A stretch of 64,000 nucleotides of DNA. Origin: Mycobacterium sp. GA-1841 (lineage in GTDB: Bacteria; Actinomycetota; Actinomycetes; Mycobacteriales; Mycobacteriaceae). Shown in pieces: positions 44,114 through 53,655 of this stretch. The position numbers and the translations under genes are program-made. The notes under the pieces were generated by a model that made no database searches, was not told where the DNA came from, and saw only the letters and a program-made list of their open reading frames with translations. Location of the stretch: positions 305,174 to 369,173 of the forward strand of contig NZ_MBEQ01000024.1 of assembly GCF_001954135.1 (NCBI RefSeq), in the 5' to 3' direction. How positions within the stretch are numbered: position 1 is the first letter of the stretch; every line of letters starts with the position of its first letter.

Positions 44114-46798
44114 ATGAACCGTGTCGACGTCATATACACGCCGACAGATGCAGGAACCGTAGCCCCTTTCATCGAGGCCTTGACGGCACGCGGCTTGCAG
44201 GTCGAGACGGCGGCTCCCGGCCCTACTGGCAATTTCCCGGTGGCCGTTCTGATCACCTCATCGATGCTCAGCGCTGAGGAAGCCAAACGAGTGCAGGCGA
44301 TCGCCGAAAGTTACGACGAGGTGCTGCCGGTATCGTTTCTGCCGGGGCCCGCCCCGATCTTCTCGGGCCTCAGCCAGAGTCTCATTGCACAACTCGGTGT
44401 CGACAAATGCGCCGCACGCATCAGCACGATCATTCAGCACGGTGGCAAGGCAATCATCGGTTGGAACAATCTCGTCGCCGACGCGTTGCGGTGGCAGAGC
44501 GAAGGCAGGCAAGCACTGATCCCCGAATCGGAGATCGGTAGCTCACTCGCGCTCCTACAGAGCGGGCCGGCACGGGAATCCGAACGACGGGATCTGGTCC
44601 GCGACTACATCGACGCCAGCCAGCAAGCGGTCAGCCGACGTCGTCGGATCGGTCAGAGCGTCATCGGAGCGACGGCCGCGGTTCTTTCTATCGTTCTGGT
44701 TTTCGCTGTGGTGCAGGCAATCAGCGCGCGCGTCTCGCAGAATCGCGCGCAGCAGGCAGCAGATATCGCAACATCGAGTCGCCTGGCGCGCGAAGCCACC
44801 AACCTCATCCCGGGCGACCCCGATCTACCCACGTTACTGGCGATGTCGGCCCTACAATCCAGTCCGGGTTCAGCCGCCCAAACCGCTGCTGCGCGGGTAG
44901 CGGCGAGCACCTGGCCACATACAAGCCACCACCTGGAATTCAAGCCGCAGGGAATCAGCGCAGCCGAGGATTCGGACCGCGTCGCGATCGTGAAAGCCGG
45001 CGCGGGCATCGTGGTCTATGACGCTCCCGGCGGCAACGTTCTGCATGAGTTTCCATTCGAGGATCCGTCGAGTTCAGACGGCGCTCTCGGCATTCTGAAT
45101 CCACAAGGAAGCCGTCTCGCAGTTCAGCAACCAGATGCAGGCTCTATCTATCTGTTCGATGTCGACAGTGGTGAGGAGCTTCCTGAGATTCCACGGCGGA
45201 GCGGTATCGCGCTTCTCGACTGGCTCGACGATGATCACGTACTCATCGGCCGAGACAACCAGCTTGTCTCGATCAATGCAACCGATGGTGCAGTCGCGGT
45301 CATCGCCGAAGCACCTCTGGGAGAGCTTGTCGACAGTGCCTCCGTGTCCACCGAGCAGAACCGGATCGTTGCGGCAACTGGCACATCGGTAATGATCGTG
45401 AACACGACCACGCACAGTGTCGAACAAACCCGCTCCGCCACGCTGACAAACCCGTCACTGAGCGCCGACGGCGAAATGGTTCTGGGTATCGACTACCCCC
45501 GGCCGGTGACTTTCAGCCTCGCCGACGCCGATACCGGGTCCCCGAAACCCCTGCCCTTTCCCGCGCGTCAGATTTTTCCGGTCGACGCGCAGTACGCTCT
45601 GATCACCACCGGCACCGGCGAAGTCTCGATAATCGGTTCGGGTCGCATCTTTCAGACCGTCCGTGCACATCTCAGCGGCCGGGTATGGGCGGCGCGCCTG
45701 TCCGATGGACGGTTCGTCACCGTCGGCGCCGACGGCTTTCTCCGCGCTTGGTCCGTTCCCTCGGCTGAGATCTTCGGTGTTGCCACCTCTGCCGGGCTGA
45801 TCGACGAATCTGCCCGGATGGCGAGTGTCATTGGCGTTCATGCCGCGCCCCGTGAGTCAGCTCGCAACCAGATCCGGATCGCCGCAGACGGGCATCTCGC
45901 CGTCACGATCCTGCCCGGATACGCGCGAGTGGTGAGGACCAATGACCTCAGCACCACAAACCACTGGTTCTTCTCCGGCTTAACCACCGATATCTCGCTC
46001 TCCGCAGACGGCTCACGGATTGCAAGTGTCGGGCCAAAGCGAAGTCGTACCTTCGGATTCAATGAGACTGACAAATTCTGGACACACGATGACGCGCCCG
46101 TGCTGCCTGGGACGACAGCCGCGACCGCGATCGGTGACGGCGGCAAGGCGGTATCGGCCGTTAGCAATGACGGCTCGACGATCTTGATCGCCGACGAATA
46201 TCAAGTGTCGCGTCGGCGTGACGGCGACAACAGCGATCAGCATTTCGATATCGCGAGGCATCCGGTGTCGCTCAGCCCTGAGCCGACGGGTCCAGGTGAG
46301 GTACTCACCGCCGACGGCTACCTACGTCATTCCGACGGATCCGAGGACCGCCTGGAACTACCCTCAGCCGAGGAACCGTTAACGATCGCCGCGGCCGAAC
46401 CGCGTGTGGGCGGAGGCTTCACTCTGGTCACCGACCACGGTCGACTGTTCACATCCTCAGCCGATGGGCTGACTCCGCTCGGAAGCATAGGTGCGGGTAA
46501 TGATGCCTTCGCACTTCGCACATCGCCGGCTGGCAGGCGGATAGCAGTGATCGGCGAGCAAGGCATCGCGGTGTTCGACGCGGACTCTCGTAGGGTGATA
46601 TTCCGCGAAGCCGCATCCGGACAGTCGACGGTCACCGACGTTGTTTTTTCCGATGATGATGCCGTCCTTTATGCCGTGACTCAGATCGGTGCGGTCCGAT
46701 CGATAAATATCACCAAAGAAGACAACAAACCTCACTTGGTGGCGCCGCGTCTTCTGACCACTCAAGAAATGGCGTTGTTCAACCTCGGAGATGACTGA
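44114..46798 (+). CDS. Degenerate TIR-TM-beta-propeller protein
   Basis: An 894-residue protein. Residues 1-120 look like a TIR fold (VDVIYTPTDAGTVAPFIEAL, AVLITSSMLSAEE) but lack an obvious catalytic Glu. A basic stretch (SRRRR) precedes one transmembrane segment (about 183-203), then a coiled part. From about 260 to the end are WD40/YVTN-like blades (strand pairs such as FVTVGADGFLRAWSV, VLTADGYLRHSDGS). AAGGGTG precedes the ATG. The next gene has the same architecture two bases downstream, so they probably act together. Confidence 0.8.
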   Translation: MNRVDVIYTPTDAGTVAPFIEALTARGLQVETAAPGPTGNFPVAVLITSSMLSAEEAKRVQAIAESYDEVLPVSFLPGPAPIFSGLSQSLIAQLGVDKCAARISTIIQHGGKAIIGWNNLVADALRWQSEGRQALIPESEIGSSLALLQSGPARESERRDLVRDYIDASQQAVSRRRRIGQSVIGATAAVLSIVLVFAVVQAISARVSQNRAQQAADIATSSRLAREATNLIPGDPDLPTLLAMSALQSSPGSAAQTAAARVAASTWPHTSHHLEFKPQGISAAEDSDRVAIVKAGAGIVVYDAPGGNVLHEFPFEDPSSSDGALGILNPQGSRLAVQQPDAGSIYLFDVDSGEELPEIPRRSGIALLDWLDDDHVLIGRDNQLVSINATDGAVAVIAEAPLGELVDSASVSTEQNRIVAATGTSVMIVNTTTHSVEQTRSATLTNPSLSADGEMVLGIDYPRPVTFSLADADTGSPKPLPFPARQIFPVDAQYALITTGTGEVSIIGSGRIFQTVRAHLSGRVWAARLSDGRFVTVGADGFLRAWSVPSAEIFGVATSAGLIDESARMASVIGVHAAPRESARNQIRIAADGHLAVTILPGYARVVRTNDLSTTNHWFFSGLTTDISLSADGSRIASVGPKRSRTFGFNETDKFWTHDDAPVLPGTTAATAIGDGGKAVSAVSNDGSTILIADEYQVSRRRDGDNSDQHFDIARHPVSLSPEPTGPGEVLTADGYLRHSDGSEDRLELPSAEEPLTIAAAEPRVGGGFTLVTDHGRLFTSSADGLTPLGSIGAGNDAFALRTSPAGRRIAVIGEQGIAVFDADSRRVIFREAASGQSTVTDVVFSDDDAVLYAVTQIGAVRSINITKEDNKPHLVAPRLLTTQEMALFNLGDD

Positions 46799-46800
46799 CC

Positions 46801-49458
46801 GTGGCCGATATCGGAATTTCCTACGCACATGTCGACGCGTCACTGGCGATCGGTGTTCGGCGGGCTTTTGTCGAGTGTGGATACAGCGTCTGGATGGACG
46901 AGGCGGGCGAGGCCGCAGAGAGCGCCGAATCCATTGGTTTGCCGTGGGGGCAAGCTCATTGGGATGTCATCACCTCCGAATTCGCCGCAGCAAATGTGAT
47001 CGTCGTCATCGATACCGCGGCATGGCGGCAGTCTCGCTACTGTCAGGACGAATATCTATTCGTTCGAGACTGGGGTAAATGGGTCGAGTTCATCGACAGC
47101 CGCAGTGGCGTGGTCCCGGACGCAACCCGAATCGGCGAGATCGCAGCCCTCGTCGCGGCCCGTCAACCGATCACCAGCGCCCACGCTCGCCTGGTCGAGG
47201 CCGCGCGTACGGCTGCACCGCGACAGACGAGTCGTCTTGAACGCCTGTTGCACCACGGCGAGGAACGTGACGCCCAGGTGGTGCTCGCCAGTTCCTCTGC
47301 AGTAGACGGTGTGACCGTCACAGAACGAATGGCACCCTACGCGCAAACCGCGATCGAGCGGAGTCGCCGAGCCCGAAAACGGTTGCGCCGTATCGCGGTC
47401 AGTGCGACCGCTGTCCTCGCTGCGCTAGCACTAGTCGGCGTCGGGGCCCTGATGTTCGCGCGGGCTGGAGAGCGGTCAGCACAACAGTCAGCGGCACGCA
47501 ACCAGTCGCTGGAACTGGCAGCTCAGTCGACGATGGAGATCGATACCATCAAGGCGCTGGCACAGGCACGTGAAGCCGATCAGCTTTCGCCCAGTAGGGA
47601 GTCGATCGAAGCTGTAAACGTGGCCACCGCCAACGACGGCCGTTTGCGGACTGTCGTCATTGGACCCGAGGATTTCATGGCGGCTACCTGGGCGGCGGAT
47701 GCACCGGTCATTGTTGCCTATGTCAGCAAGCGGCTTGTCGTGCTCGACGCCAATTCCGGTACGCAACTGCGCAGCATCGACTTTGACGATTCGATCCGTC
47801 TCGGGAGCGTCGCCGTGTCGAAGGATGGGGGCCAGGTTGCGTTCGTCACCACGCGTGGCCAGAGTTTGGGCATAGCCAACCTGCAGACCGGCGACGTACG
47901 CACCACCGATATCCGGAACGTCAATGTCGTTACCACTGGCGACGGTCAAGAGCTCTGGTGGGCTGCGGACAGCAGTCTGTATCGGGGCAGTTTTCATCAG
48001 CTCGGTATCGAGACACCCCAGCGTTATCCGCTGCCGAATCCGGCACTCGCAGTCGATGTAACCACCGATCGACATCTAGTCGACTACATCGATTCACGGG
48101 GTGTGTTGCACAGCAGCACCTACGACGAAAGATCCATTACCGAATCTGGTGCCATACCAATCGTCCCTCAAGATGCCGGTCCTGAAACACCGTCGCCTAT
48201 AAATAGAACCATCAGCAACCCAGCCGCGATTGCGGACCCAACTTACGCACTCGCCGCAAGTTTACAGCGGTGCGGAAACGACCTCTTCGGTGGCATTGAG
48301 GGGGACAGCGCCCTCAAAGGCACATCGTTCAATGTGATCGACGGCGTCATCGACACGCGGGTGCAGCACGGTGCACCTCATACGCCCGTGTGCAACGCCG
48401 ATAACACCGCTTGGTACTCGACGGTCATGCCGGGCGGACCTTCGCAGCTGGTTGGTACGAGCGTGCCCTGGCTGCCGAGCGGCGCCGAACGTACCCTGCC
48501 CATCTCCGACCCGCGCAATGCACGCGCCGCTGCAATCACGAACAACGGGCGCCTGTACCACATTCCAGCGACACAGATTCAGCGGTACTCCGCGGACGGC
48601 GCGCTCACCATGTTGCAGATAGGTTCAGCGGAGTACCTCGTCCATGCCGACGGCCGCATTACCAACGCAGACACAGGAGCCGAGACAGGAAGGATTCCTG
48701 GACCCGTCGATGCTTCTAGCGCCACCGCTGTCGACGAGTACGGGGTCATCGCGACTCGCGATACTTTGTGGCGCATAAATGCCGCCGGTCACACCGACCC
48801 GATGATGTCGCTCGTGAATACCACGATCTACGGCATTCGGCCCGGAGCAGACCACAAGACTTTTGTCTGCGCTATGCCGGGCGGGATCATGCTTATCGAC
48901 CCGGCATCAGCGGGCCATACAACCATCCCTCTCGACGGGCTCGACATCGACGAATCTCCTGTCGACGCCGACATTTCAACTGCTGGCGATGCGGTCAGCT
49001 TCGTCACTGATGCCGGCCGTGTCGGCACCATAACCATGGCAGGGTCCGAACCCGTCGCGGCCCCACAGTTCACCACCAAGTCCGTTGCCCCGGGCCCAAG
49101 AAGTCGGCTGGCGTACGTACCCGACAGCGAGAATCTGATCGTGGCAACCGACGATGGCGCCGTCCGCATTCTCGACGCGGATCTGAAGGTGGGCCCAATT
49201 GCGTTTTATGGTGGGACGGTCGACCAGCTCTCCACGACAGGCAAATTCGCCGTTCTGAGCTCAAACTCGCTGGGCACGACCCTCTACGACAGCAACTCCT
49301 TGACGGTGCGAGACCGGTTGACCCCAGATGTCGGCGACATGAGTGCTGACACCATCACATTGGATCTAGAGGGTAAGAGGTTGGCCGGCGTCGTTGTACG
49401 TGATCATCAGACCGGCGAAGACTCGACAAGAAAGTACATTCCGCTGCCCACGCTATGA
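46801..49458 (+). CDS. TIR-TM-beta-propeller protein
   Basis: An 885-residue protein. Residues 1-110 are a TIR domain: IGISYAHVDASLAIGV, GYSVWMDEAG, ANVIVVIDTAAWRQSRYCQDE with candidate catalytic Glu84. The insert with LPWGQAHWDVI is characteristic. A transmembrane segment lies near 200-220. From about 270 there is a propeller-like repeat region of strand pairs. The TIR side is cytosolic and the propeller probably faces outside. The GTG start is two bases after the preceding stop. The last six bases overlap the end of a convergent gene. Confidence 0.85.
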   Translation: MADIGISYAHVDASLAIGVRRAFVECGYSVWMDEAGEAAESAESIGLPWGQAHWDVITSEFAAANVIVVIDTAAWRQSRYCQDEYLFVRDWGKWVEFIDSRSGVVPDATRIGEIAALVAARQPITSAHARLVEAARTAAPRQTSRLERLLHHGEERDAQVVLASSSAVDGVTVTERMAPYAQTAIERSRRARKRLRRIAVSATAVLAALALVGVGALMFARAGERSAQQSAARNQSLELAAQSTMEIDTIKALAQAREADQLSPSRESIEAVNVATANDGRLRTVVIGPEDFMAATWAADAPVIVAYVSKRLVVLDANSGTQLRSIDFDDSIRLGSVAVSKDGGQVAFVTTRGQSLGIANLQTGDVRTTDIRNVNVVTTGDGQELWWAADSSLYRGSFHQLGIETPQRYPLPNPALAVDVTTDRHLVDYIDSRGVLHSSTYDERSITESGAIPIVPQDAGPETPSPINRTISNPAAIADPTYALAASLQRCGNDLFGGIEGDSALKGTSFNVIDGVIDTRVQHGAPHTPVCNADNTAWYSTVMPGGPSQLVGTSVPWLPSGAERTLPISDPRNARAAAITNNGRLYHIPATQIQRYSADGALTMLQIGSAEYLVHADGRITNADTGAETGRIPGPVDASSATAVDEYGVIATRDTLWRINAAGHTDPMMSLVNTTIYGIRPGADHKTFVCAMPGGIMLIDPASAGHTTIPLDGLDIDESPVDADISTAGDAVSFVTDAGRVGTITMAGSEPVAAPQFTTKSVAPGPRSRLAYVPDSENLIVATDDGAVRILDADLKVGPIAFYGGTVDQLSTTGKFAVLSSNSLGTTLYDSNSLTVRDRLTPDVGDMSADTITLDLEGKRLAGVVVRDHQTGEDSTRKYIPLPTL

Positions 49459-50226
49459 GCGGGCTCGCACAGCTGACTGACCGCCGGCAACCACGAACAT
49501 CACAGTAAGACGTGTAATGGATTGCTCGAGCAGCCGCCCGAAATGCGTAGGTGTCAATTGTGCAGAGAGCTGTGTGACCACCTGCCCGACGAGACGACCA
49601 TCCATGGCAACAGCCTTGGGTAATGGCGCAACCAGGTTCCAGCGTGTCGCGAATTGCGCTGCCCCGCAGGCAGCTCTGTTCTCGGCCAGCCATCCGGTGA
49701 CGCTGATCAGATCGCCCCGTTCGAACAGCCCGATTTCGATGACCAGTTCGGGACAACCCAGCTGTGCCTTCAGCCGGAACTCGAGCGTGTCGGCGGCTCG
49801 TCGCACCATGTATCCACTCTCCGAGAGGATCTGTTCGGCCAGTTCCAGCGATGGCTCGACCACTTCGCTGATACGACGGCTTCGGTCCGCCACTTCCGGC
49901 TGCGCTCCCAGTACGGCTTGGGTGACCTCGGCGACCAGTTGGGCGCGGACTCGGGCCACCGTCGCACAGTACGTAGGTATCACGTCGTGCAGCCATTGCG
50001 CACAAGCGGATGGATTCTGTTCTGTGAGTTCGTCGAACTCCTCTAGTTGCGGCTCGCTCAGGTGACAAGCCAACGCGTATCCGATCCGCTGTTCCAGCTC
50101 GGTGTGGGTGTGTGCCGCGAGAGTGTCCAGGTCAGCGTCGGGCAGACCACCAAGTCCCACGGCCAGCATGTCGCGGGTCAGCGTCCTGGGTTCATCAGCT
50201 GCAAGCCCGCCGGAGTCACCGGACAC
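49453..50226 (-). CDS. DUF5663-like protein
   Basis: A 257-residue protein. The N-terminal 95 residues recall DUF5663 (a long helix, SEPQLEEFDELTEQNPSACAQWLHDVIPTY). The C-terminal part is alpha/beta with AADTLEFRLKAQL and CPELVIEIGLFERGDLISVTGWLAEN and could be a small-ligand fold. The GTG at 50226 has GAGGAT five bases upstream. It is the last gene of the minus-strand module that begins at the right LuxR copy. Function unknown. Confidence 0.7.
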   Translation of the reverse strand: MSGDSGGLAADEPRTLTRDMLAVGLGGLPDADLDTLAAHTHTELEQRIGYALACHLSEPQLEEFDELTEQNPSACAQWLHDVIPTYCATVARVRAQLVAEVTQAVLGAQPEVADRSRRISEVVEPSLELAEQILSESGYMVRRAADTLEFRLKAQLGCPELVIEIGLFERGDLISVTGWLAENRAACGAAQFATRWNLVAPLPKAVAMDGRLVGQVVTQLSAQLTPTHFGRLLEQSITRLTVMFVVAGGQSAVRARS

Positions 50227-50316
50227 GATTATCCTCGTACCGCATCATTCATCCTTCCGTCGACGGGCCCCGCGTCGATCCGCGGCGCTCCTGCCGAATC
50301 AACCGATCCCTCGCCA

Positions 50317-51570
50317 TCAGGCACTGCCAGAAGTACGAAGAGCTGTGACAGCCAGTTTGGAGATCCGCAGTGCCGCTGCCCGATTCTGCGCGAGTGCCTC
50401 TGCGATGGCGGTCAAGCCGGACCGAACCTCGTCATCTCGACCAGTAGGCGCCGACAGGGTCAGTACGCGAGCCGCGAGTTTCGCGCGGCGGGGATCGAGC
50501 ACTGTAGGGTCGTCCAGGAAATAGTGCAGCACGGCTTCACGAGCGACTGCATGCTCGGGTGTCAGCTCCCCGTGATCGAGAAGTTGGGCCACCGCCAGCA
50601 CATGCCGCAGCACGATGTCAGCGACGTCTACCAACGCTGAATCGTCGCTGCTTTCGGCGAACGTCACGGCGTCTTCGGTACTCGTGACCTCATGCGCCGA
50701 CCTCAGCGCTGCCCGCTTGTACGTATCAGTGGCGGTGTTGGCCAAAGCGCCTGCGGCGTAGCGGTAGTCGAGGACAAGATCGGGATTGTTGCGGATCGCG
50801 GACGTCAGTTTGAGCATGGTGATCCCGACGATGTCATCGGCCTCCGCTCCATATCGAGCGGCGGTGCGACGCAGGCTGGACAGGTGCTCGGCTGCGAAGG
50901 CCCCCAGCCTTTCCGCTGCTCGGGGGTCAACGGTGGTGGGGCGAGCGCGGTTGGCCGTTGCAGCAGTAACCACCGCGGCGGCGAGCGTGTCGAGGTCTTC
51001 AAGGATCAGCTGCAAGTAGGTTTCGGTAGCTTCACCAGACCCCGCACGTGCGTGCATTTTCTCGGCGTGCGGACGAACCTGCGCGACGACAAACCCGCGA
51101 AGCTCCCGTCGGGTGAGGTCGCATATCGCCGGCTGGTCAGCAAGGATTCGTACCGCGGCGTCGGTGACCGGAATCCGGGACAGCTGTACCGCAGCAGCGA
51201 GCGGGGCGAGAACCTCGGCAAGCCGGGTGAAGAGCATTGCGGTGTCAGTCGGTATGTCGGCCGACGTAGCGAATGTCCGCGCTGAGGCGAACGATCCGGC
51301 ATCTTCGCCGATCACAGCCAAGAGTGAAACGGCATGTGCTGAGAGTTGATTGCGCCCACGCTGGCGTCCCATCTGAAAGATCTCGGTGAGCAACTGCTGC
51401 AGTGTCTTGTCCAGATCGTTGTCGGTAACAGCGATCTCAGAATGATCTTTCAGCCACCGTCGCGCCACCGCGTTGGTTACCCGCTCGCGAGTTGACCACA
51501 GGGAGGGGTGCTCACGTTCCACTGAGGGTTGCGCGCTGCAGTTGCTACCTTCGTGCTGTGTAGTGGCCAT
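50317..51570 (-). CDS. Sigma-factor-like protein
   Basis: A 417-residue mostly helical protein. Around residues 225-300 it reads LSSLRRTAARYGAEADDIVGITMLKLTSAI, resembling sigma-70 region 2 (the DIVQDTFLRL-type helix), with a further helix AGALANTATDTYKRAA like region 2.4. No clear region 4 HTH follows. It may be a divergent ECF sigma factor or an RNA polymerase-binding protein. AGCGGAGGAGCC precedes the ATG. A 27-bp inverted repeat lies about 92 bp upstream. Confidence 0.65.
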   Translation of the reverse strand: MATTQHEGSNCSAQPSVEREHPSLWSTRERVTNAVARRWLKDHSEIAVTDNDLDKTLQQLLTEIFQMGRQRGRNQLSAHAVSLLAVIGEDAGSFASARTFATSADIPTDTAMLFTRLAEVLAPLAAAVQLSRIPVTDAAVRILADQPAICDLTRRELRGFVVAQVRPHAEKMHARAGSGEATETYLQLILEDLDTLAAAVVTAATANRARPTTVDPRAAERLGAFAAEHLSSLRRTAARYGAEADDIVGITMLKLTSAIRNNPDLVLDYRYAAGALANTATDTYKRAALRSAHEVTSTEDAVTFAESSDDSALVDVADIVLRHVLAVAQLLDHGELTPEHAVAREAVLHYFLDDPTVLDPRRAKLAARVLTLSAPTGRDDEVRSGLTAIAEALAQNRAAALRISKLAVTALRTSGSA

Positions 51571-51661
51571 CGGTGGCTCCTCCGCTGGGAGGCCGACCCG
51601 CCGTCGGCCTGTCCGCGAAGGTTGTCAGTCGATGTTTTTACAGGTCTCCGCGCTGACGACC

Positions 51662-51688
51662 AGTGGGTCGTCATTCTGACGACCCACT
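51662..51688. repeat. Inverted repeat, copy 1 (GGGTCGTCA-N3-TGACGACCC core)
   Basis: AGTGGGTCGTCA and TGACGACCCACT are perfect 12-bp arms separated by TTC. An extra TGACGACC half site lies immediately to the left (51653-51660). The site is 91 bp upstream of the sigma-like gene and 79 bp past the hydrolase stop. The same core with the same spacing recurs at 55185-55211. Operator or hairpin terminator are both possible; no T-tract follows on either strand. Confidence 0.8.
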
Positions 51689-51767
51689 GAAATGAGCTAG
51701 TCGCTACCGGTGGCAGATACCCGCCGAATGAAGAGCGACGAGTAGACGTTTGCCAACAGCGAGCAGA

Positions 51768-52661
51768 TCAGTGCGACTCATCGAGCATTGTCCTGAGCCG
51801 ACGGGCCATCTCATTCACTGCTGGCAACGAATGCCAGAAGGCGTGGTGTCCGGGGACCACAAGCTCATCAGCGGTGGCGCCGTCGCGCCGAAGCTGTCGC
51901 AGCACCGTGGCCGGGTCAGCGTGCGCCAGCAGGCTGCTATAGCCGCGCACGACCACGATGTGGCGCGGCCCGCCGGACCGCGACAGCAGTTCAGAGGTAA
52001 GCCCACCGCGACTGAGTGCGATCGCAAGGAACAGAAGATCGCGGCGCCGGTGGGTTGCCGGGCTCACACCGGCGCGCCGGTCCCACGGTTCGACCGCGCC
52101 GTCAAAGGACTCATTGGTGATCAGATAGCCATCGATGAGGCGGTTCTCGAACCGAGTGGCCGTCACGAGCTCATCAATTCTCCAGGGGCGCAGTGCAACC
52201 GGCTCCACCAGGCACAGATGTTCGACAGCAATGCCCTGCGCCGATGCGACGTTGGCCATCGCGGCGGTGAGGGAGGCGCCCATGCTATATCCGAGGAAGG
52301 ATAACTCCGGGACGGCCTCATCAACGATGGCTGACGTTGCCGCAGTCAACATTCGGGCTGCCAAAGGCGAAAAATCTCCTGCGAATAGTGCTCGCCGTTC
52401 GTCGGCCAGCAACCGGGTACCGGCAGCACCAAAACCCGGTACCTCGACCACTATCATCCGCGCCTGCAGGACACCCGCCAGAAGTTGGAACCTTTGCATC
52501 TCAAAGGGTTCGATCCAGGACCGGAGACCTTGGGCCACGATGAACGTTCGGTCTTCAGGTCTGCGACGGCCATCGGTGGACGCGACTTTGAGGCGCGACC
52601 TCGGAAGACCGGCTGGTGCCCCACCGATGGTTGTCCATGAGGGGAGGAAGTCAGAATCCAC
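51768..52661 (-). CDS. Alpha/beta hydrolase
   Basis: A 297-residue protein with the nucleophile elbow GYSMGASL, a strand-turn IVVVRGYSSLLAHADP, and a late His in VPGHHAFWHSLP that fits the catalytic triad. An N-terminal beta sheet (TFIVAQGLRSWIEPF) completes the fold. No signal peptide. It could be a thioesterase or lipase-like enzyme. The GTG at 52661 lies inside the last codons of the receiver gene (11-bp overlap), with GAGGAC upstream, so the two are coupled. Confidence 0.8.
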   Translation of the reverse strand: MDSDFLPSWTTIGGAPAGLPRSRLKVASTDGRRRPEDRTFIVAQGLRSWIEPFEMQRFQLLAGVLQARMIVVEVPGFGAAGTRLLADERRALFAGDFSPLAARMLTAATSAIVDEAVPELSFLGYSMGASLTAAMANVASAQGIAVEHLCLVEPVALRPWRIDELVTATRFENRLIDGYLITNESFDGAVEPWDRRAGVSPATHRRRDLLFLAIALSRGGLTSELLSRSGGPRHIVVVRGYSSLLAHADPATVLRQLRRDGATADELVVPGHHAFWHSLPAVNEMARRLRTMLDESH

Positions 52662-53655
52662 CTAGCGGGTCCTCGTCCATCAGTCTCCTTTGATTGGCCC
52701 GGTAATAGGCCAACGCCGCCCGCGTGTCCGCCGCGGTGAAGAACGTCTGATAGTCATGGCTCTTGAGGAAGTCGAGGACGGGGTTACGCGAATCCCAATG
52801 TTTGGCCGATCGCGCATTCCGAAGGTCGGGCCATCCGTCGGTGTCCAAATTGAACCCGGCCATGATCCGGTGCAACGCGGCCTGCCAACGGCACACGATC
52901 TGGACGTAAATGTCGGCTTCCAAAGTTTGGCGACCGTAGCTCTGCCTGAGCAAATTCTTGAACTCCGCTAACGTGGCGCGATATCCACAGTGCTGGTAAA
53001 TATTGAGCCAATCGAAGGCTTCGGCAGACCGCGCGAGGAACGACAGACTGTCGGTCAGATTCTCGAAGCCGACAGCGGCTCTGGCAAGTTGCGTATTGAT
53101 CCGCAGTGAGTCCTCAGGGACCGAGGAAAGTAACGCACTCTGTAGATCCTCGGTGGCCGTTTCGGCGTTGATGGCACTGGCGCCCAGCCAGGTTCGTGCA
53201 GCGAGTAGGAACATCACCGAATGGTTCGCGCTCAGCTCACAAAACCCATACAGCGTGACATCGGGAGCATGCTGCTTGATGTAAAGCATCGCACCCAAAC
53301 CGGTGGTCACGTCGACCTGGGATATGCCGGCGTCGACATGCCAGGCATGTTCCCGGTGGGCACGCTCGACATCCTCAGCCGCGTACCCGACGCGCGCCAC
53401 ATCGGGACAGTCCTGCATCGTGCATGGATAGCGGAGGAACGGATAGTCCGAGCGCTGCGACGTGTTCAGATGGAAATCGACGATCGCCCCATCGAGCACG
53501 TCGAGATCGTTCTTGAGGTTACGAAGTTCCCTTGCCTCATTCACTGTCTTGATGATGAGGCGTTCGGTGGCGATGTCTCGCTCGAACCATTTGGAACGTG
53601 CGCCGTGGTCGTCGAGCAGCAAATACGCACGCTGCCCAGCGGTGATGTCTGTCAT
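52651..53655 (-). CDS. Receiver-domain protein with helical non-HTH output
   Basis: A 334-residue protein. Residues 1-150 are receiver-like: RAYLLLDDHGARS (acidic pair), DVLDGAIVDFHLN (candidate phospho-Asp), GLGAMLYIKQHAPDVTLYGFCEL. A Cys-rich insert lies near residue 80 (YPCTMQDCPDV). The rest is helical with no DNA-binding motif. Its ATG overlaps the stop of the sensor kinase (ATGA, 53652-53655), so it is the cognate partner. Output is probably by protein contact, perhaps to the coupled hydrolase or the sigma-like protein. Confidence 0.75.
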   Translation of the reverse strand: MTDITAGQRAYLLLDDHGARSKWFERDIATERLIIKTVNEARELRNLKNDLDVLDGAIVDFHLNTSQRSDYPFLRYPCTMQDCPDVARVGYAAEDVERAHREHAWHVDAGISQVDVTTGLGAMLYIKQHAPDVTLYGFCELSANHSVMFLLAARTWLGASAINAETATEDLQSALLSSVPEDSLRINTQLARAAVGFENLTDSLSFLARSAEAFDWLNIYQHCGYRATLAEFKNLLRQSYGRQTLEADIYVQIVCRWQAALHRIMAGFNLDTDGWPDLRNARSAKHWDSRNPVLDFLKSHDYQTFFTAADTRAALAYYRANQRRLMDEDPLGGF

